Origin: Rosellinia necatrix
Taxonomy: Eukaryota; Ascomycota; Sordariomycetes; Xylariales; Xylariaceae
DNA length: 64,000 nt
Reading direction: 5' to 3'
Assembly (NCBI GenBank): GCA_021209875.1
Contig: JAGYVD010000004.1
Location: 4,315,001 to 4,379,000, forward strand
Part shown: positions 1-11,419 of the stretch, in pieces
Layout of the letters: every line of letters begins with the position of its first letter
How positions within the stretch are numbered: the first letter of the stretch is position 1
Translations under genes and position numbers: made by a program
Notes under the pieces: generated by a model
The model's database searches: none
The model's input: only the letters and a program-made list of their open reading frames with translations
What the model was told of the DNA's origin: nothing

Positions 1-1108
1 CCGCGGCCCGGACCTCGCCCAGGAGCCGGTCGAGCACGGCCGCGTCCTCGAGCGCCTGCGCCGCCCCGTTCCCCGCGAAGGGCAGCGCCGCGTGCGCCGC
101 GTCCCCGAGCATCGCGACGCGGCCGCGGGCGTAGCGCGGCGCGTGGTCGTGGTCGCGCGCCCGCCAGGACGCGCTCGTGTCCCTCGCCACGAGCCGCACG
201 ATCTGCTGCGCCTCCTCGCTGTAGTCGGCGTACCACGCGGGATCCAGGGGCGGGGGAGGGCGGCTGCCATTGTTGTTATCGTTGGCGTTGTCATCGTCGT
301 CGTCGTTGACGTTGTCGTCGTCATCGCCGTTGTCGTCGTCGGAAGAGGAGGAGGTGGGCTCGACGCCGCGGACGGCCACGCCCGCGCTGAGACGCGTGTT
401 CTTGTTCAGCGGTATGCAGTTGATGTGGCCCCTCGGCCCGAGCAGGATGGGCACCGACGTCGTCCACTTGGGGTTGATCTGCTTCCGCGCCTCCTCGGCG
501 GGCACCATGGTCCGGTAGATGCGCCAGCCGTCGTGGTTCTTCGGCCGGGTGGCCGGATGGCCCTCCCCCAGTAGATAGGCCCTCGTGATGCTATGGACGC
601 CGTCCGCGCCGAGCAGACAGTCGGCTGACGCTGTCGTGCCGTCTTGGAAAGTGAGCTCGACTCGATGCTGCTCTCCGGCTGCCGATCGCTCGCTGATCTT
701 GGCTAGTCTTTTCCCGAAGCTGATGTGGCCTGGCGGGAGAAGCGCCCGGAATCCATCAAGCAGGTCGGCGCGACTCACTGTCTTCCTCCCCTTGGCCTTG
801 CCTAGCTCGGCAACGAGTTGGCCGGCATGCGGTCCTTGGGCTATGATGACTTCAGTAACCATCTCCTGGTCCTCTTCACCCATATTCAAAGCTTTATCGA
901 AGTAGGCCTGCCGGACTTCGGGTCCGAGGAGAGCCATCGCGTTGATAGCGTTCAGATGAAGCGCCAGACCAGCCCCGACATCCGAATATTCGGCCACAGC
1001 CTCATATACGTGTATACTAAGATGCGGCTTTTTAATCAGGCCAGCAGCGAGAGCTAACCCGGCAATGCCGCCGCCGACGATGGCGACCTCGATCTTCGGC
1101 GTAGTCAT
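1..1108 (-). CDS. FAD-dependent monooxygenase (salicylate hydroxylase-like), 3' end cut by window edge
   Basis: A continuous reading frame runs from the ATG at 1108 to base 1 without a stop, so the C-terminus lies outside the window. The first residues (MTTPKIEVAIVGGGIAGLAL) hold the FAD dinucleotide-binding GxGxxG motif; GADGVHS near residue 175 is the DG motif and MLGDAAHAALPFAG near residue 330 is the GD motif, the three hallmarks of class A flavoprotein monooxygenases. These enzymes use NAD(P)H and O2 to hydroxylate aromatic substrates; the substrate here cannot be read from sequence. Between the DG and GD motifs, around residues 248-282, sits a low-complexity Asp/Asn run encoded by GAC/AAC triplets at about 262-350, absent from typical members and possibly an expanded microsatellite in a surface loop. 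No intron is needed in the visible part. Confidence 0.9.
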   Translation of the reverse strand, partial: MTTPKIEVAIVGGGIAGLALAAGLIKKPHLSIHVYEAVAEYSDVGAGLALHLNAINAMALLGPEVRQAYFDKALNMGEEDQEMVTEVIIAQGPHAGQLVAELGKAKGRKTVSRADLLDGFRALLPPGHISFGKRLAKISERSAAGEQHRVELTFQDGTTASADCLLGADGVHSITRAYLLGEGHPATRPKNHDGWRIYRTMVPAEEARKQINPKWTTSVPILLGPRGHINCIPLNKNTRLSAGVAVRGVEPTSSSSDDDNGDDDDNVNDDDDDNANDNNNGSRPPPPLDPAWYADYSEEAQQIVRLVARDTSASWRARDHDHAPRYARGRVAMLGDAAHAALPFAGNGAAQALEDAAVLDRLLGEVRAA

Positions 1109-4100
1109 TTTTCATCCAAGTGCAAGGATACGATGGATCAAGAGAGTACCACGGCACAGAGAAGAAGATCGAGAGGAAAGGAAACAGAAGCTTGCCCGGG
1201 CATCATGTTTTAGGTTTTGCTGGACCGAATAACAAAGTTGTCTGCGGCATCATGGGTTCTCTTATGCAAGCTTGCCCGACACTTTGAGAGCGTTGTTGAT
1301 CTAGTCAATAACAATGATGTGAAGTTTCAGCAATTCCATGAAACTTTAACCTTTGCCATTATTGGTGTAAATAGTAGACCATTGCGATGATCGACCTACT
1401 GAGTCGTGCTTATATCTGCAGCCGATTTCTATCACCTCTTTTTGACACTTAATAATGGGACAACGAGCTCGACGAGCATGCATCGGTATTACGTTAAGCG
1501 TTGCAAATGCGTCGCTAACCTAGAGAGAGAATAAAATAAAATAAAAATTAAAAAAAATTAAAAGAGAGAGAGAGAGAGGAAATGAAAAATGTAAGTTAAT
1601 TTAATAACGCCTGTAGACAACTTAGCTCTGCGGCAGCTCAATATCCGGCAATTATCAAAACCAAACAAGTACAATAACTAACGTTTATTCGGCTTCAAAT
1701 CGATTCATGAGTTAGTGTAAGTTTGCGGCCCCGCTTTAAGGGTAGTGACGAATCCCATATCTCAGGGCATTGTTGCATGTTTAGTGTACCGAGAATGGTA
1801 TTATGACCTTATGACGAAGTCTGATGATCGGTCTTTGACCTGGCTTGCCTCGGCTAGTTCATTACCCGGTTCTAAACCGCCAAGGAAATTGAGAAATAAG
1901 ACGGAATGGGACCGCGTAATTGCACTACGTAGGGGCGAGAGGAAATGTGGCTGGGTAATTGTGCTGCGTCGTCAGCAACTGGATCGTTCGACGTGGCATG
2001 AGTGGCTTTTATGTTTCGCGCGAGAATTTGTCCAAGGGCAGGGGGCGTTATCGACTCCGTGCACATGGGTAAATGAGGAACTCCTAGGAAATCCGAGGAA
2101 ACACAAGAAGAGCTGAAAGACTATAGCTGTCGACGAGGCTCGGCAAGTCTTGCTCAAATGGTATATTTGCGCCATGCACTGCAACTAACGTATGCACTGT
2201 GACATGGCTTAGGTAACCGTTACTTATCTGATATCATCTCGGGCTATGTGTACTGGGCAAACTATGCGCTTGGCCGTGTTCGGTAAGCCCGTCGTGACTG
2301 GATGCGCCGACTTCGGATATCAGATGAGATTGATAAAACCCTAGTCGGTCGGCTGGAGTAGCACTGAGCTAGCTGAATCATTGATTGATTAGATTAGATC
2401 AAAGATAATTATTGAATGCTTACGGCTTCGTACAACATACAACGAACGACCTACCTACATAGCCTTGTCGTAGTTATGTAATGTGATACCCTATCCGCCC
2501 CAAAGTTTAGTTGGCGTCGGGAAGACTGTGGAAACCAAATGGATCTGCCTCTGGCAGCGGATGGTAGTGGTAGGGGTAGGCACATATTATCCAGAAAGAG
2601 TAATTCATGGTGAGCCGCATGACATGACAGAATCCTTGGCCGACCTGCTGGACCACTGCCCGCTCTCTCATTAGTGTACAACCCTCGTTGTATCGCAGGC
2701 ATTAAGTACAGAAATAGTGGAAATGTTCTTCCTCGGTTCTGCTCGGTACCGGAGAGCGGAATTGGTGCTGCAGATGTTCGCATACCCCATTCATTCTTGT
2801 GGAGGTTTTTCCGGAATGCCGGGTTTATCTGGGTCTGGTCTGGTCTGGGGAGAAGAGAGGATGGGTACTTGGTAAGTAAGTAGGTAGGTAACCGGTTAGG
2901 CGATCGGGATCACACGATAACCCACCCCAAAGAATCAACCCGGGCAAATGGGGTGACTGGATATCATCACACTCACCCAACAATCGAATTTTCGATTCTC
3001 AGTGATTGGTTGGCGCTGACCGGGTGTTTCAACGGAAAATTTCGGTTTTGTTTTGGCACATACAAACCTACCTAGAAGTAGCCTTGGGTAGGTGGGTATA
3101 TGAGAATACTGTACACACTATGCATAGGTAGGTAACTAGATACCATGCGAATACGAAACTAAACAGTATTAGTTAGAAATGATTCCCGGACCTGCCGTAT
3201 TTAATAATTATCCTAGTGATAGGCATTATACACATCATGTAAGGCATCTGAGTAGGCAAGGCAAGGTGGATTCAATACTACCCAAGGATAACTAACCTTC
3301 GGTACCTACTTAGGTACTTAGTAAGTATTAGTTAGGTGCTGAGTGCACTAGTAGGTACTTGTAGGTGGCAATTAGCAATAGGTACCTAATGTAACGAACG
3401 GTATGCACAGTAGCCTAGGTATAAGTACATAAGTAAGTAAGTACAGGCAGTAGCTAATTGAACTATTATTAATATGATACTTACCAAGCTTGTGTCGGGT
3501 CCATAACAAACGACAGTGTGTACGTATACACAATGCCGTCTTTACTGCACGTCTATGCCTAAGTGCATCCACAAACTGCTTGTAACTGCACTATTAGGAC
3601 TGTCTCGTCGGGCAAGGCGAGATCGGCGGGGATCGGAGTCTGAAAATGACCCTCTTCCTCGACCCTCTTTGTCGATACAAATGGGTATGTGCACAGTACA
3701 TGGTAGGGCATGCCACAGGCTGGGGATTCCATGTACAAAACACCTTATAGATTACCCTATGTATGTCGTACCTACTGTACGGGGTTATCAGATCGTGCCC
3801 ACATTTGCCAAGAAACGCCACATCTGATAGGAGTTTTCGCTCCCAGCTTGTCATCATAAGTAGAAGCAGTGAATGGACAGCCGAGCGGTCTGGACTGCTT
3901 AGCCTACCGATGATCTGTGTGATTTAAGAATTGCAGTCCCTACCTATTTCTACCCAGCATTCCTATTTCCACCATTCTTCGATTTCAAGCCCTCCTGGCT
4001 ACCTAAGTGCCTACCCTGGAAAACCTTGCCTGTAGACTCCCTTATCTACCTGGCTGCCTGGCTACTTAAGGTCGTTCGTCGTACTATCAAGAGATTGTCA

Positions 4101-4365
4101 CTTTGTTAATCTACCTTTTTGTCTGTCTTGTGGGGGACATAGGCTACTCGTGCAGCCGCCCAAACTTAGTTTCCATCGCGGTTCCTTGCAGTCAGGAGAA
4201 TTGACCCTGGCAAGAAAGAGGACATACATACATCCGACTATCAATTGACAAATTCACACCCTCGAACATCCTACCCACGAACATCCTCCACTCGACACCG
4301 TCCTTTGATCTATACTACGGCTCAGCTGGCCCCTGTCTTGCCCGGAGACACGTGGTTCTCGGCGA
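1109..4365. other. gene-free spacer
   Basis: About 3.2 kb without a supportable gene. Open frames at 1745-2116 and 3516-3857 have no recognisable domain and codon use unlike neighbouring genes. An (AG)n run lies at about 1564-1579 and many GGTA/TACC tetramer tracts lie between 2870 and 3480. The last few hundred bases before 4366 are pyrimidine-rich and probably hold the promoter and 5' UTR of the reductase gene. Confidence 0.6.
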
Positions 4366-6324
4366 TTGTGTAAGCGCAGGAGTAAGAGAGGCAGGAAGAG
4401 AGAAAGAAGGGAGAGGGGTACGCCGAGTACACAGCGGGTGGGCGGGCATTCAATTCTAGAAATCAACATGGCGGCCGTAGCCGACCAGGTGCTTGCTGCC
4501 TCGGTAGCCGAGAGCGTTCCTGAGGAGCCCTCCGGTCTTACGTCCGTCGCCCCCTCCCTCACGTACTCCGAGGGGTCGGAGGACCAGGAGGAACTCCGGC
4601 TGCCAGAGCTGCCGCGTCAACGGCGTGCGTCGACCCGGCTGATTGCCCAGAACGCTACCGACATCCAGCGCATCACCGGCGAATCGACCGAGCAGCTGAT
4701 CAATCGGTGTTGTGGTGCCGGCTGCTGTATGAACTTCCAGAAGAGGAACCCCGAAATCGAGTACGAGCAGGTCCCTCTACCGGAGAATAATGCATTTCTC
4801 TCCTTAGGCCTAAGGATCAACGATATTCCTAAGAAATTAACAGGCATTGCCGAACTTCCTGAACAATTCACATTCCTAGAAAAGCATATCCGTCGCCCGT
4901 CCCAGACGGCGTCACCCGCCGACTCTGGTATTTCGCTCGAAAACGACACTAGCAGTGGGAGTGCGGACCCTGCCTCGTTGGAAGACAGCATGCGCAAGCT
5001 CGAGCTCGAAGACCTTGACACTGCCATCCAGCCTCCATCCTTCGTCCAGCCGCACCCCCCTTACCATGTCCACCCCGCCAAGATCCATAACAGCCGCGAG
5101 CTGACCAAACCCGGCGCCGAGAAGAGAACATTCCATTTCGACATCGATATTACGGACTATCCTAATGAAGAGGTCGATACCGAATTTAGGGTTGGGGGTG
5201 CCATTGGCGTTTCTGCGCCTAACGATGCGGCCGTTGTGGACGATGTCCTCGACCTGCTGCTCGTCCCCCGCTTCCTTCGTGACAAGCCGGTCTGGCTACG
5301 GACTACAAAGGGCCGCTGGCCAACCGTTTGGGGCGAAGAGAAAGCAAGGGAGCTCGTAACTACGCGGCGGGACATACTTACCTGGTGCACGGATCTTCAG
5401 TCCTACCCGCCGACAAAGCCTCTGCTACGTGTACTGGCTGAGTACTGTCACGACCCCAACGAGAAAAAGATTCTCATGTTCTTGTGCTCCGGCGAGGGCC
5501 AAGGCGTTTTCTGCGACTTCCGCACCGGGCCACAGATCTCCATCTCGCAAATCCTCAGCGCTTTCCCTTCTGCCAAGCCCCCCATGGATGTTCTTCTGTC
5601 CGTCCTTCAGCCTTTAATGCCAAGGTTTTATTCCCTTTCTAATGACCCGCACGAGTCGTATGAGATCCGAGATGGTAAACGGCACCGCATCATTGAAATA
5701 GCTGTCACCGTTCATGAGACGGCTGACTGGCGTGGTGGGTGCCGCACCGGCGTCGGCTCCGGGTTCTTCCAGCGCCAAGCGCTCAAATACTTGGATTTAC
5801 AGGCAGGCGGCGATAAGGCGCCCCAGCTCTACATTCCCATGTTCAAGGGCCTGATGATGAACCCTCTCGCCACCCAATTCATGACGGACGGGCCGATGCT
5901 CCTCATCGGCGCCGGCGTGGGCATTGCACCCTTCCGAGGTTTTGTCCAGAGGCGCCTCAAGAGCGCCAACTGCGTCAACAAGGTGTGGGTCCTCCAGGGC
6001 ATTCGCGACTCACTAGTCGATGAACTGTATGGCGGTGAATGGGGTGTCCATGAAGACGAGGTCAAGCGCGTGATCCAGAGCCGGCGTGGCGAGGGGCGCT
6101 ACGTCCAGGAAGAGGTGGTCAACCAAGCTGATTTGGTTTGGTACATCATCAACTCAGTCGACGGGCGTGTCTTTGTGTGCGGGAGCAGCATAGGCATGGG
6201 CGAAGGTGTCGAGGAGGCCCTCGTCAAGGTGGCGATGGCCAAAGGCAACCTGGAACACGACGAGGCGAAGAGGTTCTGGGAATTGAAGAAGGAATCCGGC
6301 CAGTATACGGCCGAGACTTGGTAG
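4366..6324 (+). CDS. CPR-type FAD/NADPH-binding reductase lacking an FMN (flavodoxin) domain
   Basis: This is one uninterrupted 652-codon frame. The C-terminal half carries the ferredoxin-NADP reductase fold used by diflavin reductases: a PRFYSLSND segment (FAD-binding RxYS) near residue 420, LLIGAGVGIAPFRGFVQRR (NADPH pyrophosphate-binding GxGxGIAPF) near 512, and VFVCGSSIGMGEGVEEAL near 600. The C-terminus ends in Trp, as in many members where an aromatic residue stacks on the flavin. The N-terminal third shows no flavodoxin domain; it contains a Cys cluster (CCGAGCC near residue 117) and a low-complexity linker. It should therefore move electrons from NADPH through FAD to a separate acceptor; the partner is unknown. 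An in-frame ATG at 4468 (ATCAACATGGCG, good context, removing a 34-residue Arg/Lys-rich leader) is the more likely start, giving 618 residues. Confidence 0.85.
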   Translation: MCKRRSKRGRKRERRERGTPSTQRVGGHSILEINMAAVADQVLAASVAESVPEEPSGLTSVAPSLTYSEGSEDQEELRLPELPRQRRASTRLIAQNATDIQRITGESTEQLINRCCGAGCCMNFQKRNPEIEYEQVPLPENNAFLSLGLRINDIPKKLTGIAELPEQFTFLEKHIRRPSQTASPADSGISLENDTSSGSADPASLEDSMRKLELEDLDTAIQPPSFVQPHPPYHVHPAKIHNSRELTKPGAEKRTFHFDIDITDYPNEEVDTEFRVGGAIGVSAPNDAAVVDDVLDLLLVPRFLRDKPVWLRTTKGRWPTVWGEEKARELVTTRRDILTWCTDLQSYPPTKPLLRVLAEYCHDPNEKKILMFLCSGEGQGVFCDFRTGPQISISQILSAFPSAKPPMDVLLSVLQPLMPRFYSLSNDPHESYEIRDGKRHRIIEIAVTVHETADWRGGCRTGVGSGFFQRQALKYLDLQAGGDKAPQLYIPMFKGLMMNPLATQFMTDGPMLLIGAGVGIAPFRGFVQRRLKSANCVNKVWVLQGIRDSLVDELYGGEWGVHEDEVKRVIQSRRGEGRYVQEEVVNQADLVWYIINSVDGRVFVCGSSIGMGEGVEEALVKVAMAKGNLEHDEAKRFWELKKESGQYTAETW

Positions 6325-7546
6325 CCTTTTGATTTTCACTTAAGGTAGCTGGATGCTTGTTCTACTTACTGGGACAATGGGCTATTCCTTGTTACATCTG
6401 ATGTTTCATGGCCAATTTGAGAATGCGGGTTTCATTTGTCTGGGGGTTTCAAGCGCCACGGATCAGGGACCACGGACATGGGGGCTTCATGAAAGGAAAA
6501 GCGACGGGAACTGGGAAACACTGCGTGGGCTGGGAAAAAGGCTTATCTCACGTCACAGACGTGGGTGTTTGTTGCCTTCCGCCCCAACGCGCTTCTGATG
6601 CATATGGCTAGGAGCCCACGGGCGTCATTCGGAATTAAAGTGCGCTCATACATAGCGAAATTGTGGGTTCTATTTAAATCAATCGATGCATTTGATCCGA
6701 CCCCATCCTGCCTGGTGATACAGATAGATCGTAACGCCTCTGCTGCTCAGTAACCGGAATGTAAGACTTATCCAACATGGTGCCAATTACCCGCGTACTG
6801 CATGAAATGATGACAATGAGTATGTATGTGGGCAATATATTGATGACAGCATTCAGTAATCTACGCAATCAACTGCCTTTTACCTCCCAAAGACCGATGT
6901 GCCTCAGGCTGTTGAGATGAGGCTCTGACGGGGCTCTCCAGTCCTACTTTTACGCACCTCGGCTAGATTACCCTGAAGAGCATTCCCTGTTCCGGAAATT
7001 ATTCATATGGTGTCGCGTCTACAGACGCCATTGATTGGCTCAGCACTATTATCGGCTCGGGGACCAAATCTAGGAGGGGCATTATTCGAGTCGGAATTTA
7101 CCCCTCCATCGAAAAAGAATGACAGAGGAGGTGGGGGGGTTTGGAAAAGGGGATCTCCCTCCCTCCCCCCCTTCCTGCCATCCCCAAGACACACGCGCGG
7201 GGAAAACAAAAGATAGGCCAAGATCGCAACAGCCGGGCCAAAGAACAAGTGCCGGGAGCTAGAGAGAGTCATGAAACCTGTATCCATCGATCTAGGCTGC
7301 GAGACATTTACAAGGAGCAAACGGTTGCGACCCTGCCCGGGCGGACGAAAGGTGTCGATTTACAGGCGCACATGGTTTGTGTGATTCCGAATTAATATCA
7401 GACCTGGAATGTTGTGCCCAGCCAGCTTCGGCCGGACGGCCGTGATTAGAATCTCCGTGGTTGATTACCCAGGCTTGTGTAAGCATAATAGGCCCCACTT
7501 ATCATCCACCACATGCTGTGTGTGCATAAGGGGATGATTTTTAAGC

Positions 7547-7574
7547 GAACAACGCCTGACGAACAACGCCTGAC
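7547..7574. repeat. 14-bp direct tandem duplication
   Basis: The unit GAACAACGCCTGAC occurs twice back to back in the spacer downstream of the reductase gene. Exact tandem copies suggest a recent slippage event or a filled-in double-strand break. Confidence 0.85.
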
Positions 7575-7965
7575 GCTTCTCGAGGTACCCTACAGCGCTA
7601 CCTACACTATCACCGTCTACAGGGGCACCTCCCAGCATTCAGGTACAGCAGGTATAGTACCATTGGCTTTAGCGCGCTCTTAGTGCGATACCTAACGTAG
7701 GTACCGCAGCATAAGTACCAGTTGGGTTAGGTAGTAGTGCCTGCGCTCAGAAGTTTGTTTTAGCCGCTCCGCTCGTCGGTTCAGGGCTTTCACGGTGAAG
7801 GATACATTTTCTTAATTTTCTGTATATTTATTGCTGTTATAACTATAGATTGGCGTATTTGATATCTCGCAAGAAATCTGACTGACTGGATTAAACAATT
7901 ACCATAGCGTGTAGATCTATACTGGACCGAAACCGGAAGTGGCTGGTAAACCCCCTTTTGTATTT

Positions 7966-8014
7966 TTCCCTTCTTCTTCTTCTTCTTCTTCTTTCTTCTT
8001 TTTCTTCTTCTTTG
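7966..8014. repeat. CTT microsatellite
   Basis: Near-perfect TTC/CTT repeats, interrupted twice, in intergenic DNA. They create spurious Lys/Arg-rich frames on the minus strand. Confidence 0.9.
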
Positions 8015-8578
8015 TCTTTGGAACAAGTTACCAGTAGGTAGACATAGATCCAGGGTAGGTAGGTAGTAGAGATGAATGGCGTGCAAATGCGCAAGTATCG
8101 TGAAAGCCAAGCCAGCTGATCAGATCCACGGGTCTCACTCACCTTGCGCTCGGAGAGGTATCCACCGGTGTACCGGGCGAATCCACTTTATATGCACCGA
8201 TTACTCGCGTCATGCTATCAAAATCTGGATTCAGGCTACATTAATAATTACTTACAGAACAGGTCGAAACCCAGGACGCATAATAAACCCCTCACCCACA
8301 GCGTGGGTTGCACCTTCTGCGTCTCGCGCTTACTGATACGTAGTGTACATATCTACCTACATACCTACCTACATAGATACACCTACCTACTTACATTACT
8401 GCATACCAACGACAAACCGACCCACCGCTGTTTCTAATTGTTTCCCCCATTCGGGCCCCTCCCCCTTACATTGCCAATCACGTCCCACATCCCACATCCC
8501 ACATCTCACGCCGTCCCCGTGTTACCTTAGTCTGCTCTCGGGAGGCCAGCGGAAGCAAATCATTTGGCGTCTTCTAAC

Positions 8579-8622
8579 TTCTGGGTTCTGGGTTCTGGGT
8601 TCTGGGTCCTGGGTCCTGGATC
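8579..8622. repeat. CTGGGTT tandem array
   Basis: About six tandem heptamers CTGGGTT/CTGGGTC. The unit resembles no canonical fungal telomere repeat (TTAGGG), and only a short array is present. Confidence 0.8.
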
Positions 8623-8892
8623 CTCGGGTCCGAGCTTACCTAGGTACAGAAACATACCTGCCCTCCCAGCTTCCTAAGACACCGCCTTCCACCAGAGTGA
8701 ACCTGATACCTAGACATCGGTGTATATCAGTGGTGTGTATATCATTGGTGGATGACATCGGTGTATGTACCTATACTATTTGTATAACTGCTGTCTGATA
8801 TAGGAAGTTGGCGTCGGCCTCCGTGTGACAAGTCTTTGTGTGTACCAATAATCTACCTACCTGCTTCCGTATAACCCATATCCCATATTCCA

Positions 8893-8958
8893 TCACACAC
8901 ACACTCACACACACACACACATACATATATACATACATACATACATACATACATACGT
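8893..8958. repeat. CA / CATA microsatellite upstream of nitroreductase gene
   Basis: A (CA)n tract passes into (CATA)n and ends 13 bases before the ATG at 8972, so it forms most of the 5' UTR or core promoter of that gene. Confidence 0.9.
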
Positions 8959-8971
8959 ATATAAGCCCGTC

Positions 8972-9775
8972 ATGCGTCCCCCCATTTTGACATCGACCCT
9001 CCTCTTCACTTCACGCCTCTATACCACCACCACCGCCTCCTCATCAACCTGTCGAGCAGCCCGCGCACTCTTCCCCATCCAGACCTGCGCCTTCCCCAGC
9101 GCTACTACTAGAGCCTTCTCCACGAGCTTCGCCCGCAGCAAGCCCGCCGCCAGTTCCGTCGCCATGGCCCCTAACGCCGCCGCCCTGATCGAGGCCTTCA
9201 CGGCCCGCCGGTCCTACTACCAGCTGAACAAGGAACTGCCGATCCCCAAGGACAAGGTGACGTCGATCGTGCAGCAGAACCTGATCCAGGTGCCGTCGTC
9301 GTTTAACTCGCAGTCGAACCGCGTGCTCGTGCTGTTCGGCGCCGAGCACGACAAGCTGTGGGACCTGACCTCGGAGGTCCTCAAGCCATTTGTGCCCGCC
9401 GAGGGGTGGGAGGCGACGGCGAAGCGCAACGCCGGCTTCAAGGCCGGCGCCGGCACCGTGCTCTTCTTCATCGACACCACCGTCGTCAGCGGCATGCAGG
9501 AGAAGTTCGCCCTCTACAAGGACAACTTCCCCACCTGGGCCGAGCACAGCACCGCCATGCTCCAGTACGCCAACTGGGTCGCCCTCGAGGCCGAGGGCCT
9601 CGGCGCCAACCTCCAGCACTACAACCCCCTCATCGACGCCCGCGTCGTCGCCGAGTGGGGCGTCCCCGCCACGTGGAAGCTCACCGCCCAGCTCGTCTTC
9701 GGCGGCCGCGCCGGCGAGCCCGGCCCCAAGGACCACCTCCCTCTCGAGGAGACCTTCAAGGTCGCCGGCGCCTGA
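8972..9775 (+). CDS. nitroreductase-family protein (Frm2/Hbn1-like) with mitochondrial-type leader
   Basis: A 267-codon frame. The core from about residue 65 has the fungal nitroreductase pattern: an N-terminal ARRSYYQL helix that contacts FMN, an AEHSTAMLQYANW segment in the middle, and EAEGLGANLQHYNPLID, a signature of the Frm2/Hbn1 subgroup. Yeast Frm2 and Hbn1 are FMN-type oxidoreductases linked to lipid signalling and oxidative stress; the physiological substrate is unsettled. The first 64 residues are rich in Ser, Thr, Arg and Ala with few acidic residues, like a mitochondrial presequence. A second in-frame ATG at 9164 (GCCATGGCC, excellent context) starts exactly at the conserved core, so leaky initiation could give mitochondrial and cytosolic forms. 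Codon use is very GC-rich at third positions, unlike the AT-rich flanks. Confidence 0.9.
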   Translation: MRPPILTSTLLFTSRLYTTTTASSSTCRAARALFPIQTCAFPSATTRAFSTSFARSKPAASSVAMAPNAAALIEAFTARRSYYQLNKELPIPKDKVTSIVQQNLIQVPSSFNSQSNRVLVLFGAEHDKLWDLTSEVLKPFVPAEGWEATAKRNAGFKAGAGTVLFFIDTTVVSGMQEKFALYKDNFPTWAEHSTAMLQYANWVALEAEGLGANLQHYNPLIDARVVAEWGVPATWKLTAQLVFGGRAGEPGPKDHLPLEETFKVAGA

Positions 9776-11419
9776 GGTCCACGGACTCCCGGAATCATCT
9801 CTCCTCCGCTCGCGATGATTTGATCTCGAGCCGGTTCGTGGAGATGGGAGTGAACATAAGATGAGGGTGAGGGAGAAAGGGAATGTTCGGCCGAACTTAT
9901 GGAGTTTTTTTAATTTTTTATTCGGCCCCCTGAAAAGGGGGGAAAGAAGGGGGAGGGGGAAGGGAAAGAAAGCCTTGCTGCTGCTGCATAGCGCGGAGTT
10001 TATACGAAATAATCTTACATGCATACCATCCATAACTACCACTACTGCTACTTTATCTGCTGCTACCCCGCCCTATTTTGCCTTCTCTTGATCCAACGCG
10101 CGAGACTCAATCGACCCAGGTGCCAAGAGGATTTTTTTTTTTTTTTGCTCTCGAAACATTTGCTGAGCCCCTCGAGGGTAAAAATAAGAGGAGTGAGCAA
10201 ATTCACCTATTTCATCCAACAACGGCATGACGGATCATGAAGTCGCTTTACCTCACCGCGTAAAGTGTATATAGAAAAGTATATTATAGATGCGCCTAAG
10301 AGAGTGCCCAAGCGAGTAGACGCAATGAATTCACTCTCCTTTATCCCTCCCCTCCCCTTTTCCCCTCCCCTTTTTGTTTTTTTCTTTTTCATCTCCCCAA
10401 AAACAAGTTTCCACCATATTCATTTACTTCACGAAAATAAAATGGGTTTGGTTGATATGCTATTCCATATTCCAAAACCCGTAGTCAGTCCGTCTCAAAG
10501 ACAACCCCACCCCGTCTACCGATGCCGGATGGATGAAACGCGGATCTCTATAATAAACGAGAGCGCCGGTGGGAACGGTGTTTTTTTTTTTGTAGCGGCA
10601 CTTTTTTTTTTTTTGCGTCGATGGAACCGAGTCGTTGGTGGGACCTTGTTAGACCACCACACATCGCGCACTTGTGAGAATAGTGATGGGCAAGAGCAAG
10701 TGCGGTGGAAAATTTTTCAAAAATTTGATTCTGGATATAGTGGGCGGTCGCGTGGCAATTTATTGAGCGGGAAGGGTTCGATAGACTTGGCGGGGGGTTT
10801 AGCATAGGCCTGGGAAAGCTTTTGTAGTGCATCACTGAGATCCGCCCGCTGCCGACGATGCGGCGTGCCAAGTCGGAGAGAGCCCGGATTCTCTGGTCTT
10901 GTTGTGGAATCCGTTGCTTCGCTCTCATATATGATATCATACACGATTTAATTAGATATGTACCCGCTCAGTAATATAATCATAAGGAGCTCTAGGGATA
11001 AACGTCATCAAGTGTGATGAGGGGCCAACGTCCAAAAAAAAAAAAAATATGGAAACCACGGAGCGTTGACCTGTAGCATGCCACAACAGAGGACTCTCGT
11101 CCTAGTGCTCAACCCGTGTCTATAAAACCCAGGCCAGTTGTTTCCCCAAAGAGGCCGTAATAGGTAAACGCCCATCTCCCTTCCTTTTTCTTGCCCATAC
11201 CCACCATTTTGTACAATATCATGATGTGAACGCCAAAAGCGCAGATCGAATAAGAATATGAGCTATCGGCCATCGCCAGCGTACGAGGTTGAGGCCGAGG
11301 CGGAATTGGTGGAACGTTGGGTGCGCAGGTTACCCATATCTAAACATAGCCCGTTGTTACCATGCAGCCAGTGTCGATGTCGGGTGCCGGCTCATGGAAA
11401 TAGTGGCTTTAAAGATCAA
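9776..11419. other. gene-free spacer
   Basis: The first part is the 3' flank of the nitroreductase gene. Poly-T/poly-A runs occur at about 10132-10146, 10580-10591, 10602-10614 and 11034-11047. No domain-bearing frame is seen. The right end is the 3' flank of the convergent phosphoesterase gene. Confidence 0.6.

Larger units (their letters stand above)
6325..8971. other. gene-free spacer with simple repeats
   Basis: No supportable gene in 2.6 kb. The stretch holds a tandem 14-base duplication at 7547-7574, a CTT tract (7966-8014), TACC tracts (about 8352-8395), a CTGGGTT tandem array (8579-8622) and a CA/CATA tract just before the nitroreductase start. Frames seen here come from the repeats. 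Confidence 0.6.

Noticed and set aside
1745..2116. 123-codon plus-strand frame
   Set aside because: Isolated in AT-rich spacer, no domain, no splice partner.
3872..3905. tRNA A-box-like sequence GCCGAGCGGTCT
   Set aside because: No B box or cloverleaf follows within 100 bases.
7891..8142. Lys/Arg-rich minus-strand frames
   Set aside because: They are products of the CTT microsatellite.
8579..8622. Possible telomere-like array
   Set aside because: The unit is CTGGGTT, not TTAGGG, and only six units occur inside a chromosome context.
9044..10042. 332-codon minus-strand frame overlapping the nitroreductase gene
   Set aside because: It is antisense to a conserved gene and Gly/Glu/Leu-rich because of GC-rich third positions.
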